The notes: generated by a model not told the origin, from the sequence alone. Positions 52,484 through 61,654 are shown, counted from the first letter of the stretch. The stretch: 64,000 nucleotides of DNA from an uncultured Clostridium sp. (GCA_937885015.1 CALAAS010000003.1:1-64000), one strand, 5' to 3'. Made by a program: numbers and translations.

Positions 52484-54484
52484 TTACGCTGCCAGAGCGC
52501 TTTTCGCCCGTTTTTTCTGTAATATATAAATGATCAGGAAAAGACCAATTCCAATGATATCCGTCACGGTTCCGGCATCCACCAGCAAAAGTCCGCTGGC
52601 CACCAGCACAAACCGCTCCCAAATTTTACAATGTGTACACAGATATCCGGTAAATCCTGTTGCAAGGCCCATCATACCGATCAATGCCGTGATAATCGCC
52701 TTAATTACCACAAGTACAAAGATTCCAAGTGCCATTCCGTCTGGCCTTACCAGAACAAGAACCGGATTCATAACAAACATGTATGGCACCAGATAGGCCG
52801 CAATTCCAAGCCTGGTAGCATTGAAACCTGTTTTCATTGGGTCTGACCCTGCAATTCCGGATCCGGCAAAAGCAGCCAGGGCAACTGGAGGTGTGATATC
52901 CGCCACAATACCGAAATAAAATACAAACAGATGTGCCGCAATTTTCGGAACACCAAGCGCAATCAAAGCAGGAGCTGAAATCGTTGCCTGAATAATGTAA
53001 TTGGCCGTTGTCGGAACGCCCATACCCAGTACGATCGAGCAGAGCATGGTAAAAATCATAGTCAGATAGAGACTTCCCCCTGCAAGAGCTACAATTCCGT
53101 TGGCCATCTTAAGGCCTAATCCTGTCATGGTCACAACGCCGACAATAATACCGGCACACCCACAGGTAACAGCCACTGCAATGGCACTTCTGGCACTGTT
53201 TTCCAGGCCTTCAATAAACATTTTTAAGAACTGAACCACATCAAACCGATGCGTTTCACGCACAATCTCAATGATCCATACAACCAGACAAGCCGCAATA
53301 CCCCAGATCGCTGCGGTCATGGCTGACCGCCCCTGGACCAGAAGAACCACAATAACAACGATTGGAAGAACCATGTACCAGCCGCGCTTCAGCAATTCTT
53401 TTACCACCGGTCTCTGCTCCTTGGGAATTCCGAGCAGTCCGTTTTTTAATGCTTCGAAATGAACGTTTGTAAAAATACCAGTAAAATACAGCAGCGCGGG
53501 AATACAGGCTGCCAGTGCAATCGTCCCATAGGGCAGACCGGTATACTCTGTCATGATAAATGCAGCAGCTCCCATAATCGGCGGCATGATCTGTCCGCCT
53601 GTGGAAGCAGTTGCCTCTACAGCACCCGCAAATTCAGGCTTATATCCCGTTTTTTTCATAAGCGGGATCGTAATGGAACCGGTGGAAACCGTATTGGCAA
53701 CAGAGCTTCCGCTCACCGTCCCCTGAAGAGCGCTGGCGATCACTGCGGCCTTTGCCGGTCCGCCTACGGAACCGCCGCAGGCTCCCATGGCCAGTCCCGT
53801 CATCCAGTCTCCAACACCGCTGGCCTTCAAAAATGTTGCAAAGACCAAAAACAGGAATATGAATGTCGATGAAACATATATCGGCGATCCCAGAATACCC
53901 TCAGTTCCAAGGAATTCTGTACATACAATCCTCTTCAGGGAAAATTTTGCATGGAACAGGAACAGATCCTTCGGAAAATAATGCCCGAACAGCGCATATA
54001 AAAGAAATACAACGCCTATTCCCACCACTACCATACCGGCTACACGCCGCGCCGCTTCCAGAAGAAGCAGGATTGCCATAATGCTGACTGCCTGGTCCAG
54101 GACTGTGTAAAGGCCTGCCCGAAGAAGCAGCTCATCATAAAAAATCACATGATAGGCACCACAGAAAATACATGCAATTGCCAAAACATAATCATACCAT
54201 GGTATGGATTTACCGCCCTTTCCTCTGGCAGGATATAAAAGATAAACCAGACACATGGCGGCAGCCAGATGCGGCGCTCTCTGGAGTGTAGACGGGAATG
54301 CCCCAAACAGACCCGTATAAATCTGAACGCCGGACCACAATACACAAATCAGGAAAACCAGCTTCGCAGGCCAGCCGTCCAGACGCCGATATGCAGATTC
54401 CTTATCGTATTTCGCCATTAAATCATCTGCATTGATCTCTGGAGAAGCTGCCGCTGCCTGCTCCCTCTTGTCTTCTTTTCCCAT
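52484..54484 (-). CDS. TRAP transporter fused permease (4TM/12TM)
   Basis: 666 aa, the fusion of small and large TRAP permease subunits used with TAXI-type binding proteins. After a polar N-terminus come about 16 membrane segments, with the DctM-family motifs STFIFLFLVFATFLKASGVG, GGPAKAAVIASALQGTVSGS, SVANTVSTGSITIPLMKKTG and GGQIMPPIMGAAAFIM; later SIVLGMGVPTTANYI and ITPPVALAAFAGSGIAGSD. Ion-driven uptake of an organic acid or amino acid; substrate unknown. Follows the binding-protein gene by 24 bases. Confidence 0.95.
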   Translation of the reverse strand: MGKEDKREQAAAASPEINADDLMAKYDKESAYRRLDGWPAKLVFLICVLWSGVQIYTGLFGAFPSTLQRAPHLAAAMCLVYLLYPARGKGGKSIPWYDYVLAIACIFCGAYHVIFYDELLLRAGLYTVLDQAVSIMAILLLLEAARRVAGMVVVGIGVVFLLYALFGHYFPKDLFLFHAKFSLKRIVCTEFLGTEGILGSPIYVSSTFIFLFLVFATFLKASGVGDWMTGLAMGACGGSVGGPAKAAVIASALQGTVSGSSVANTVSTGSITIPLMKKTGYKPEFAGAVEATASTGGQIMPPIMGAAAFIMTEYTGLPYGTIALAACIPALLYFTGIFTNVHFEALKNGLLGIPKEQRPVVKELLKRGWYMVLPIVVIVVLLVQGRSAMTAAIWGIAACLVVWIIEIVRETHRFDVVQFLKMFIEGLENSARSAIAVAVTCGCAGIIVGVVTMTGLGLKMANGIVALAGGSLYLTMIFTMLCSIVLGMGVPTTANYIIQATISAPALIALGVPKIAAHLFVFYFGIVADITPPVALAAFAGSGIAGSDPMKTGFNATRLGIAAYLVPYMFVMNPVLVLVRPDGMALGIFVLVVIKAIITALIGMMGLATGFTGYLCTHCKIWERFVLVASGLLLVDAGTVTDIIGIGLFLIIYILQKKRAKSALAA

Positions 54485-54508
54485 AGAAAATGTCCCCTTT
54501 TCCTGTTA

Positions 54509-55546
54509 TCAGCCGTTATCCGGAACTTCCATTCCAAGTTCTTTGTAATATTTCGCAGCGCCTGGATGGATTGGTGTGGTAATACCTTCCAGACAGGTTT
54601 CTACATTGATTTCTTTACCGGTTTCATGCGCTGCAGCAATCTCTTCTCCACTGGTATAGAATGCCTTGGTAATCTGGTATACGGTCTCTTCATCCAGATC
54701 CGCTGAACAGTAAAGAGCTGCCTTACAGGTTACTGTCTCACAGTCTTTCTCCTGTTTCGGATACGTTCCTGCCGGAATAACCTTTCTGGTAAAATAAGAC
54801 GGAAGCTGCTCCAGAATCTCATCGCTGATATTGATGTATTTCAGATCCATGGAGGTGGTCATCTCAACAATGGCCGAAGCGGGCACTGCCAGTGTGTTGC
54901 ACGCCGCATCAATATGGCCGTCCTGCATCTTGGTCGCCGCATCGCCAAAGCTGTCGCTCTGCCGCTCAATATCCTTGTTGATATCTACGCCAGCGGCTTC
55001 AAAAATCTGCTCTGTCAATACTACCGTTCCAGAGCCTGCCGGCCCAACGGCAATTTTCAGACCCTTCAGATCTTCTACCGTTTCCGCATCCGTGCTGGCC
55101 GCATTGGCAACAATCTGATATACTTCGTTGTACACAACGCCAATGGCCTTCACATTCGTCAGAGGGACTGAAAATGCTCCTGTTCCCTCCTGAGCAGCAG
55201 CCGCCACGTTATTCATGGCAATTCCCAGATCCATTTCTCCGGCCTGAATCAGATTCAGGTTCTCCACCGAAGCACCTGTAGACTGGGCAGTAATGTTGAT
55301 TTTCTGGTCTGACAGTTTATTGTTGATGGCATTTGCCATGGCGCCGCCCAGTGCAAAATAGGTTCCGCCCGTGGATCCCGTTCCCATTACCAGATCCTGT
55401 GCCGCTCCTGCCGATGCCCCATCGTCCGCTGCAGCCTCAGCCTTGCTTCCCTCTTCCCCGGAAGCCGGTTTTGATCCGGAACCGCAGCCAGCCATCAGGC
55501 CCATCGCCAAAATTGCTGCCAGTGACAGAGAAATCATTTTTTTCAT
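54509..55546 (-). CDS. TAXI-family TRAP solute-binding lipoprotein
   Basis: 345 aa. Lipoprotein signal with lipobox LMAGC (Cys about 21), an Ala/Gly/Ser linker, then the TAXI domain: LVMGTGSTGGTYFALGGAMA, STGASVENLNLIQAGEMDLG, KGLKIAVGPAGSGTVVLTEQ, QDGHIDAACNTLAVPAS and, near the end, IHPGAAKYYKELG. Anchored outside the membrane, it delivers substrate to the permease encoded next. AAAGGAGGGAATTGT precedes the ATG. Confidence 0.95.
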   Translation of the reverse strand: MKKMISLSLAAILAMGLMAGCGSGSKPASGEEGSKAEAAADDGASAGAAQDLVMGTGSTGGTYFALGGAMANAINNKLSDQKINITAQSTGASVENLNLIQAGEMDLGIAMNNVAAAAQEGTGAFSVPLTNVKAIGVVYNEVYQIVANAASTDAETVEDLKGLKIAVGPAGSGTVVLTEQIFEAAGVDINKDIERQSDSFGDAATKMQDGHIDAACNTLAVPASAIVEMTTSMDLKYINISDEILEQLPSYFTRKVIPAGTYPKQEKDCETVTCKAALYCSADLDEETVYQITKAFYTSGEEIAAAHETGKEINVETCLEGITTPIHPGAAKYYKELGMEVPDNG

Positions 55547-55722
55547 ACAATTCCCTCCTTTGAAGTAGTTTGGGTTAATAGTGTATAAATTGTTTCTATT
55601 TCCTCTTTATTTTTGTATATTTTAACATTAAATCCCCCTGTTTTTAAACAGATATTATTAGATACAAATATCTTATAACAATATCATTATACTTTGCAGA
55701 CCATTTTCATAGGGCACATTTT
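55547..55722. other. A/T-rich upstream region of the TAXI/TRAP operon
   Basis: No gene. The sequence is strongly A/T-rich with overlapping half-palindromes of GATATT/AATATC around 55651-55690 and AAACAG/CTGTTT near 55640, a likely control region for the transporter operon, but I cannot fix a -10/-35 pair. Beyond it lie repeat copy C and the peptidase terminator. Confidence 0.4.
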
Positions 55723-55810
55723 TCTGCAACAAAATTCCTCTCCGCCGCATGGCGATCCTCGCGGAGCGTTTTTCATTGCATAGGAAGTAATTTCCTATGC
55801 AATGAAAAAC
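55723..55810. repeat. Dispersed hairpin repeat, copy C
   Basis: About 87 bases nearly identical to copy B. The hairpin is perfect here: 19-bp arms at 55768-55786 and 55792-55810 around GTAAT. A further block upstream (TTTCATAGGGC, from 55705) is shared with a partial copy at 62748. Confidence 0.85.
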
Positions 55811-55843
55811 GGGGTGCCGCGGTGCAAGCACCAGCGACACCCC
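55804..55843 (-). terminator. Terminator of the peptidase gene
   Basis: GGGGTGTCGCTGGTGC pairs with GCACCGCGGCACCCC (one bulge) on the minus strand and is followed by GTTTTTC, where the T-run is shared with the arm of repeat copy C. Confidence 0.85.
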
Positions 55844-55883
55844 GACAAAAGGGCATCATTATACAGAATTGTCAGGTTCAACG

Positions 55884-55937
55884 AAAATCATTTTTCACCG
55901 CAAAATCATTCATCACCGCAAAATCATTCATCACCGA
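55884..55937. repeat. 18-bp tandem repeat duplicating a stop codon
   Basis: Three 18-bp units (AAAATCATTCATCACCGC and variants) at 55884, 55902 and 55920. Read on the minus strand each contains an in-frame TGA; the innermost is the stop of the peptidase gene, so that gene ends in three successive in-frame stops. Confidence 0.8.
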
Positions 55938-56940
55938 GGCAAACCATCTTACCGTCTTTTACGATTACAACCTCATTCTCTGTTCCTTCATCAAATACAA
56001 CGGTGGGATTGTACTGTACCATATCAATATGCACAGTAGAACGCGCCGGCTGGCCATAATAGAAACCGTTACCCATGGCAATATGGCAGGTTCCTCTCGC
56101 TTTCTTCTCTTCCTCAAAATCGCCGTTGAACATACATGCCGGGTTCAAACCAATGCCGATCTCCGCAATGTTGTCACTGTCTTTTACTTCTGCGATCTGA
56201 CGGCGGATTTCCTTACAGATTTTAGCATCGCCCCCCACTACCTCTGCGATGCGTCCATTTTCAATTCGAAGCTCGATTGGAGTGGTCGGACAGCCATAAT
56301 AGCAGATCGGCCCATCAATCACCAGCTTGCCGTGTGTTGTATCCACAACCGGTCCCAGAGAAACCTCGCCGTCAGACCATGCCATGGCATCGCCCGGATT
56401 CCTTGCGATACCGCACTCAATGATCGGTTCCATCTGGTTCATCTCCATATAGAGATCCGTTCCAGCCGGCGTGGTAATATGAGCCATCTTATGACCTCTC
56501 CAGATTGCCTGCAGCTTCTCGCCGTCTGCGTAAACCGCTTCATAATCTGCCAGAGCGCCACCGCGGGTAAAGTTATCAATGTTGCGCAGACAGATGGAAA
56601 CCTCACGCAGTTTCTTCTGATTGATCAGTTCTTTTAAGTGGTTATTGTAAATTGCCGCACCGGATGCCGTCGTCATACCGACAAATACATCACAGGCATC
56701 CATTCCCAGTTCCAATGATTTCGGGAAAATCGTTGCCTTATCTTTTCCGCGCAGCGGCATCATATATACACCGTATTCAGCGCCGCACTTTAAAGCCGCC
56801 GCCGCCATGGCATTGGCCATACGCATATCTGTTTCCGGGTCAATAACGATCAGAACTTCCTCTCCCGGCTTCACGGCCATCAGGTTGCCAAGGATATAAT
56901 CTGCACGCTCCATACATTCAATGATTCTATTGTCTTCCAT
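55924..56940 (-). CDS. M29-like aminopeptidase / NicX-related protein
   Basis: 338 aa, cytosolic. Similar in plan to the leucyl aminopeptidase T family (M29) and to 2,5-dihydroxypyridine dioxygenase (NicX), which share a fold: VKPGEEVLIVIDPETDMRMA, a glycine-rich middle (AHITTPAGTDLYMEMNQ), GEVSLGPVVDTTHGKLVIDG, IAEIGIGLNPACMFNGDFEE, ARGTCHIAMGNGFYYG, STVHIDMVQYNPTV. Glutamate and histidine ligands of the family lie in the last three. Neighbours (transporter, permease) suggest use of a peptide- or amino-acid-like nutrient. Ends in tandem stop codons. Confidence 0.75.
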   Translation of the reverse strand: MEDNRIIECMERADYILGNLMAVKPGEEVLIVIDPETDMRMANAMAAAALKCGAEYGVYMMPLRGKDKATIFPKSLELGMDACDVFVGMTTASGAAIYNNHLKELINQKKLREVSICLRNIDNFTRGGALADYEAVYADGEKLQAIWRGHKMAHITTPAGTDLYMEMNQMEPIIECGIARNPGDAMAWSDGEVSLGPVVDTTHGKLVIDGPICYYGCPTTPIELRIENGRIAEVVGGDAKICKEIRRQIAEVKDSDNIAEIGIGLNPACMFNGDFEEEKKARGTCHIAMGNGFYYGQPARSTVHIDMVQYNPTVVFDEGTENEVVIVKDGKMVCLGDE

Positions 56941-57031
56941 TTTTAAATCCTCCCTGCCAATTCACTTTATTGATTTGAGTTCTTTTTTTCGTCCTCATGA
57001 GGTTGCTTATATACTATCTCTTTTTTTTCTG

Positions 57032-57059
57032 CTTATATAGTTATATAACACGATTTCAA
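57032..57059 (-). promoter_or_regulatory. Possible promoter of the peptidase gene
   Basis: TTGAAA (57059-57054), 16-bp spacer, TATAAG (57037-57032) on the minus strand, with the palindrome GTTATATAAC inside the spacer. It is 90 bases upstream of the peptidase ATG. Confidence 0.5.
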
Positions 57060-57089
57060 TAGCTTATAATTTTTTTATTATATCTTCTC

Positions 57090-58016
57090 TTACCACCCTG
57101 CGGGCAACATGCCCATTGCACTGAAAATCGCATAAAAAATCGTACTTCCATACAGGATGATAATCAATGCTTCCATCGGTTTACTTGCCATCCAGCCGCA
57201 AGTCCAAACTGGCTCAATATCTCCTGTTTTCCTGGCGTTATTTACCATAAAAACGGGAAGAATTGCCATAATCGCCGCACAGAATGTTCCAGAAAAATAA
57301 ATCGCATCAACAAATCCAACAAATCCGCCCATTACTAAAACCAAAGGAATTGCATATACAATAATCATAATGGGAAGTCGGTGACGGATGTCTGAATCCG
57401 ATTCAAACTTAAAAAAGTCCACGATGCTGGAAATAAGAGTCTGTGAAATCGGACAAAACGATGTAAACATTGCAATTAGCGCAAATATATTCGCCGTAAA
57501 TAACGCCCAGCTTCCTAGAGCACGTCCCCACGCAATCGTTGCAACCTCTGTGATCTCATCTGCCGGGTTAATCGCAAAACATCCAAGCGGAACCAAAATC
57601 AAAAGAGCTGCCGTGATAATCTGTCCAACCAGCATGGAAGGGGCCAGTTTTTTGGGATCATGGCACAGGCCGCGGGCCAGATCCGGAACCAGGTACTGCC
57701 CTATATAACTAAATGCGGCAATATTAAATACAGGAAGTGCATAACTCCAATTAGAAATAAATAACCGACTTAAATCTGCGTCTTTACTAATCAGAGAGGC
57801 GCCGCAAAGGATAATCAGCATAATCGTCATGGCAATCGAAAGATATTCTCCTGCCATGCCAACCGCCTTTAACCCGAACCATACAACCAGGATACCAGGA
57901 ATTAAAAACATCAGAGTTCCTGCCCAACTTGGGACACCCAAAAGCGTATTGATTATATTTCCGCTTCCGCTGAAATACGCAATAAAAAAGCTGTTACACA
58001 GAATCGAAAAATCCAT
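57090..58016 (-). pseudogene. Amino-acid permease (AAAP/HAAAP-like), apparently lacking its first two helices
   Basis: 308 aa with about nine membrane segments. It starts directly in a helix (ILCNSFFIAYFSGSGNIINT) that looks like the third helix of aromatic or branched-chain amino-acid permeases of about 400 aa; AAFSYIGQYLVPDLARGLCH and FTSFCPISQTLISSIVDFF are also typical. The open frame continues upstream only about 25 codons to a TAG, without family sequence, and the cmk gene ends 95 bases away. The missing ~90 residues cannot be encoded there, so the gene is probably 5'-truncated; the ATG has only a weak purine-rich site. It might still be expressed as a short protein. Confidence 0.6.
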
Positions 58017-58110
58017 GTAACAGCTTGCTTCTCTGATTATTCTTTTTTCATCAAAATCCCATATAAACTGACTAACTGCGCAAAATAACTATGCTCTGCC
58101 CCAATGCCTC

Positions 58111-58797
58111 TCAGCACCCGCAGCATCCTTTGCTCCCTGCATCCTCCACCATGCTTTCCAGCTCATCGAGAACCTCCTGAAGAGTCATTTTGGAGGTATC
58201 CAATAGCACGGCGTCATCCGCCTGCCTAAGCGGCGACAATTCCCGGTGCATATCCCGGTAATCCCGGTCTATAATTTCCTTTTCGATCTCCTCCAGCGTG
58301 CAGGGAACCTGTTTCTCCTGGAGTTCCCGGTATCGTCGCTTTGCACGCACGCGGCTGTCGGCAGTCAGGTACACTTTCAGAGCCGCATCCGGAAGAACCG
58401 CTGTTCCAATATCGCGGCCATCCATTACCACATCCCGGCGGGCCGCCAGTCTTCGCTGCAGCTCCACCAGCTTCTTCCGGACTGCTCCGTACAAAGATGT
58501 GGCAGAAGCCATTTTTCCCACCTCTTCTGTACGAATAAGTCCCGATACATTCTCTCCATTCAGCAGAATCTGCTGTGCTCCGTTCTGATACTCCAGAGAA
58601 ATTTCCACACTGTCGCAGGCTGCCTCAATGGCAGCCTGATCGCTGCTTTCAATTCCCTCCCGCAGGAAGTAGAGGGCCATAGCCCGGTACATGGCTCCCG
58701 TATCCACGTAGATATAGCCAAAATTCTCCGCCAGCTTTCTGGCAACCGTACTTTTCCCGGCTCCCGCAGGCCCGTCTATTGCAATATTGATCGGCAT
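58111..58797 (-). CDS. cmk: Cytidylate kinase
   Basis: Phosphorylates CMP and dCMP. 228 aa. P-loop INIAIDGPAGAGKSTVARKL, GYIYVDTGAMYRAMALY, VVMDGRDIGTAVLPDAALKV, LTADSRVRAKRRYRELQ and DRDYRDMHRELSPLRQADDA. The C-terminus ends in the odd tail CCGC. In many Clostridia cmk is followed by ispH-rpsA; here a transporter block intervenes. Confidence 0.95.
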   Translation of the reverse strand: MPINIAIDGPAGAGKSTVARKLAENFGYIYVDTGAMYRAMALYFLREGIESSDQAAIEAACDSVEISLEYQNGAQQILLNGENVSGLIRTEEVGKMASATSLYGAVRKKLVELQRRLAARRDVVMDGRDIGTAVLPDAALKVYLTADSRVRAKRRYRELQEKQVPCTLEEIEKEIIDRDYRDMHRELSPLRQADDAVLLDTSKMTLQEVLDELESMVEDAGSKGCCGC

Positions 58798-58845
58798 AAT
58801 TTATTTTCCCCTTTTCTTCTATGTAATAATGGACTCTGCAGCCGT

Positions 58846-60090
58846 TTAGACTGCCTCCCAGGCTGCGCTTCGCCCGGCCAGAACGCCGGTTGACCAGGCA
58901 ATCTGCAGATTAAAACCACCGGTTACTGCGTCCAGATCCAGCACCTCACCGGCAAAATAAAGACCTTTTACCTTTTTTGACTCCATGGTAGATGGATTTA
59001 CTTCTTTTACATGTACGCCGCCCTGGGTAATAATCGCCTCATTGAATCCCCGAAGGCCGGTCAGCGTCAGAGTAAACCGCTTCGTCAGCTCCACCAGTTT
59101 TCTCCGCTCTTTTTTGGTGATCTCGTTGACCTGCTTTTCCGGAGAAATACCGCTCCTTTCCACCATGACAGGAATCAGCTTCGCCGGAAACAGATGTCCC
59201 AGCGCATTTTTAAACTGTCGATTTTTTGCCCCGTCGAAATCCCGGAGGATCCGGTCATCCAGCTGTTCATCGGAAAGAGCCGGTTTTAAATCAATGGTCA
59301 AGGTCAGTGACCTCTTCTTCAAACGCTTTGCCGCATAGCTGCTGGCACTTAAAAGCACCGGCCCTGACACGCCAAAATGGGTAAACAGCATCTCTCCAAA
59401 TTCCCGGTAAACTTCTTTCTCTCCATCCCACACCGTCGCCTCCACATTTTTCAGCGCCAGTCCCTGAAGTTCCTTTCCCACTGGTTCCGCTGTCTCGAAG
59501 GGAACCAGCGCCGGCAATGTCTCATTCACCGTATGGCCGGCCTCGCGGGCGAATCGGTATCCGTCTCCCGTGGATCCAGTAGTTGGATAGGAAAGTCCTC
59601 CCGTAGCTACAATCACACAATCCGCCGCAATTTCTTTTCTCCCATTTTCCAGAATTACACCTTTTAAAACTCCATCCTCCATCCAGAGCTCCCGAACCCC
59701 GTCCCGCAGGCAAACTTCTACCCCCAGTTCCCGCATCTTTTTCGACAGGGCAGCCGTTACATCAGACGCATGATCGGAAACCGGAAACACCCGTCCTCCC
59801 CGCTCCGTCTTCAGAGGGCAGCCGCAGGATTCCAGAAACTCCATCATGTCTGTATTGGTAAACCCATAAAACGCACTGTAAAGAAATCTGGAATTGGTTA
59901 CCACACTCTCAAAAAGACGATCCATATCGCAGTGATTCGTCACATTGCAGCGGCCTTTTCCCGTAATATATATTTTCTTTCCCAGCTTTTCATTTTTCTC
60001 ATACAGCGTTACCTGACTGCCGCTCTGAGCGGCGGCAATGGAGGCAGCCATTCCGGCAGCGCCGCCCCCAACAATTATTATTTTCTTCAT
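58846..60090 (-). CDS. BaiN/HI0933-family FAD-dependent oxidoreductase
   Basis: About 414 aa. FAD-binding N-terminus IIIVGGGAAGMAASIAAAQS, GKKIYITGKGRCNVTNHCD, IVATGGLSYPTTGSTGDGY, and the C-terminal signature LYFAGEVLDLDAVTGGFNLQ with IAWSTGVLAG. HI0933-like flavoproteins are widespread beside cmk in Clostridia; BaiN of Clostridium scindens was linked to bile acid 7-dehydroxylation, but that role cannot be assumed here. Start at 60090 puts the dinucleotide motif at the N-terminus; ATGs at 60123 and 60117 are in frame. Confidence 0.92.
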   Translation of the reverse strand: MKKIIIVGGGAAGMAASIAAAQSGSQVTLYEKNEKLGKKIYITGKGRCNVTNHCDMDRLFESVVTNSRFLYSAFYGFTNTDMMEFLESCGCPLKTERGGRVFPVSDHASDVTAALSKKMRELGVEVCLRDGVRELWMEDGVLKGVILENGRKEIAADCVIVATGGLSYPTTGSTGDGYRFAREAGHTVNETLPALVPFETAEPVGKELQGLALKNVEATVWDGEKEVYREFGEMLFTHFGVSGPVLLSASSYAAKRLKKRSLTLTIDLKPALSDEQLDDRILRDFDGAKNRQFKNALGHLFPAKLIPVMVERSGISPEKQVNEITKKERRKLVELTKRFTLTLTGLRGFNEAIITQGGVHVKEVNPSTMESKKVKGLYFAGEVLDLDAVTGGFNLQIAWSTGVLAGRSAAWEAV

Positions 60091-60134
60091 ACAGCACCTG
60101 TTTCTTTCGATATTCATTCCCAAACAGGATACCT

Positions 60135-61643
60135 CTATTCCCGCTCTTTTTCAACCTCTTTTATCTTTTTCTCCAACGCATACACCACACTTTCCAGAAC
60201 CTTTACTCTGGCATAGTATTTCGAGTTCCCCTCCACAATAATCCATGGGGCATAGGTGGTAGAGGTCCGGACCAGCATCTCATTTACTGCCATCTCATAA
60301 GCGTCCCATTTTTCCCGGTTGCGCCAATCCTCCTCCGTAATTTTCCACCGTTTGGCCGGGTCCTCCATGCGCTCCTGAAAACGCCTCTCCTGCTCATCCT
60401 TATCAATATGGAGCCAGAATTTCAGCACCACAGCACCAAAATTCGCCATATGGGCCTCCATCTCATTCATTTCCTGATAGGCTCTTCGCCAATCCTCCTC
60501 CCGACAGAAACCCTCAATCCGTTCTACCATTACCCGACCGTACCAGGTACGGTCAAATATGGCAATATGGCCTGCCTTTGGCATCTGATTCCAGAAACGC
60601 CACAGATAATGGTGCATCTTCTCCACATCGCTTGGAGCCGCTGTCGGAACCACTTTGTATCCCCGCGGATCCAGATGGCTTGTCAAACGGCGAATCGCCC
60701 CGCCTTTTCCTGCAGCATCCCAGCCTTCAAATCCAATCACCACAGGAATTCGCAGCCGATAAATTTCACTGTGAAGAAATTCCAGCCGCTTCTGCAGAGC
60801 ATCCAACCGTTCCTTATACTCCTCGCGTGCCAGGCTTTTGGACAGATCAACGCCAGATAAAACGCCGTTTTTAAAGCGATCCTCCGGAAAAACGGTTTTC
60901 TCTGTGCTCCTGTCCCCTTTCTCTGAAAGTTCACGGCAGCTCAGCTCATACTGAAGCCGGTCCGCCACCGTTGCCAGAATTTTCATGGAAGCATACCGCC
61001 GGTCCGTCGCTTCAATAATGGTCCAAGGCGCATACCCCGTATCGGTCCTCTGCAGCATTTCCTCATTCATCCGCAGAAATTTGTCATACTCTTTATTGCG
61101 TTTCCAATCCTGACGGCTTACCCGCCAGGCGGTCTCCGGGTTTTCCTCCAGGCGCCGGAATCGTTTCTTCTGCTCTTCCTTTGAAATATACAGAAACAGC
61201 TTGATGATTACTGCCCCCGAATCCGAGAGCTGTTTTTCGAAAGAAAGGATATCATTCAAAGCACCTGTCAGCTCCCGCCGTTTCGTGCGTCCGTCGAACC
61301 GGTCCACCGTAACCTTATCGTACCAGCTCTTATCAAACAGCATCATCCGCCCTTCTGCCGGTGTCTTTGTCCAGTAACGCCAGAGGAACGGCCGCATCCG
61401 TTCTTCCTCCCCGGTCTCCCGACTGGCATACACATCAAAGCCCCTCGGATCCAGAGGCTGAATCAGCCGGTTCATCTGCACACCCCGCCCTGCAGCCCCC
61501 AGGCCTTCAAATACGATCAGCACAGGGATTTTTTTCGCCTGACAGGCTCTCTGAAGCTCTCCCAGCTGTACATCCAGCCGGCTGCTGACCTCCTGGTACG
61601 TCTTTTTATCCACCGTTTTTTCCAGATCCACTTTTTCCAGCAT
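60135..61643 (-). CDS. Polyphosphate:AMP phosphotransferase (tandem PPK2)
   Basis: About 502 aa with two PPK2 domains, the class II PAP layout that makes ADP from AMP and polyphosphate. The C-terminal domain is intact: Walker A GFEGWDAAGKGGAIRRL, LDPRGYKVVPTAAP, IAIFDRTWYGRVMVERIEG. The N-terminal domain has a degenerate Walker A (FEGLGAAGRGVQMNRL: Asp and the Lys replaced) but retains LDPRGFDVYASRETGEEE and LFDKSWYDKVTVDRFDG. The ATG at 61643 is 6 bases after AAGGAGG; another at 61649 abuts it. Confidence 0.93.
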   Translation of the reverse strand: MLEKVDLEKTVDKKTYQEVSSRLDVQLGELQRACQAKKIPVLIVFEGLGAAGRGVQMNRLIQPLDPRGFDVYASRETGEEERMRPFLWRYWTKTPAEGRMMLFDKSWYDKVTVDRFDGRTKRRELTGALNDILSFEKQLSDSGAVIIKLFLYISKEEQKKRFRRLEENPETAWRVSRQDWKRNKEYDKFLRMNEEMLQRTDTGYAPWTIIEATDRRYASMKILATVADRLQYELSCRELSEKGDRSTEKTVFPEDRFKNGVLSGVDLSKSLAREEYKERLDALQKRLEFLHSEIYRLRIPVVIGFEGWDAAGKGGAIRRLTSHLDPRGYKVVPTAAPSDVEKMHHYLWRFWNQMPKAGHIAIFDRTWYGRVMVERIEGFCREEDWRRAYQEMNEMEAHMANFGAVVLKFWLHIDKDEQERRFQERMEDPAKRWKITEEDWRNREKWDAYEMAVNEMLVRTSTTYAPWIIVEGNSKYYARVKVLESVVYALEKKIKEVEKERE

Positions 61644-61654
61644 ACGCATCCTCC

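Noticed and set aside
55884..55937. CRISPR-like or attachment-site repeats
   Set aside because: Three contiguous 18-bp units overlapping a stop codon, no spacers and no integrase nearby.
58846..60090. Bile-acid 7-dehydroxylation (bai) operon
   Set aside because: The BaiN-like flavoprotein is a widespread HI0933-family gene; no other bai genes are in the window.
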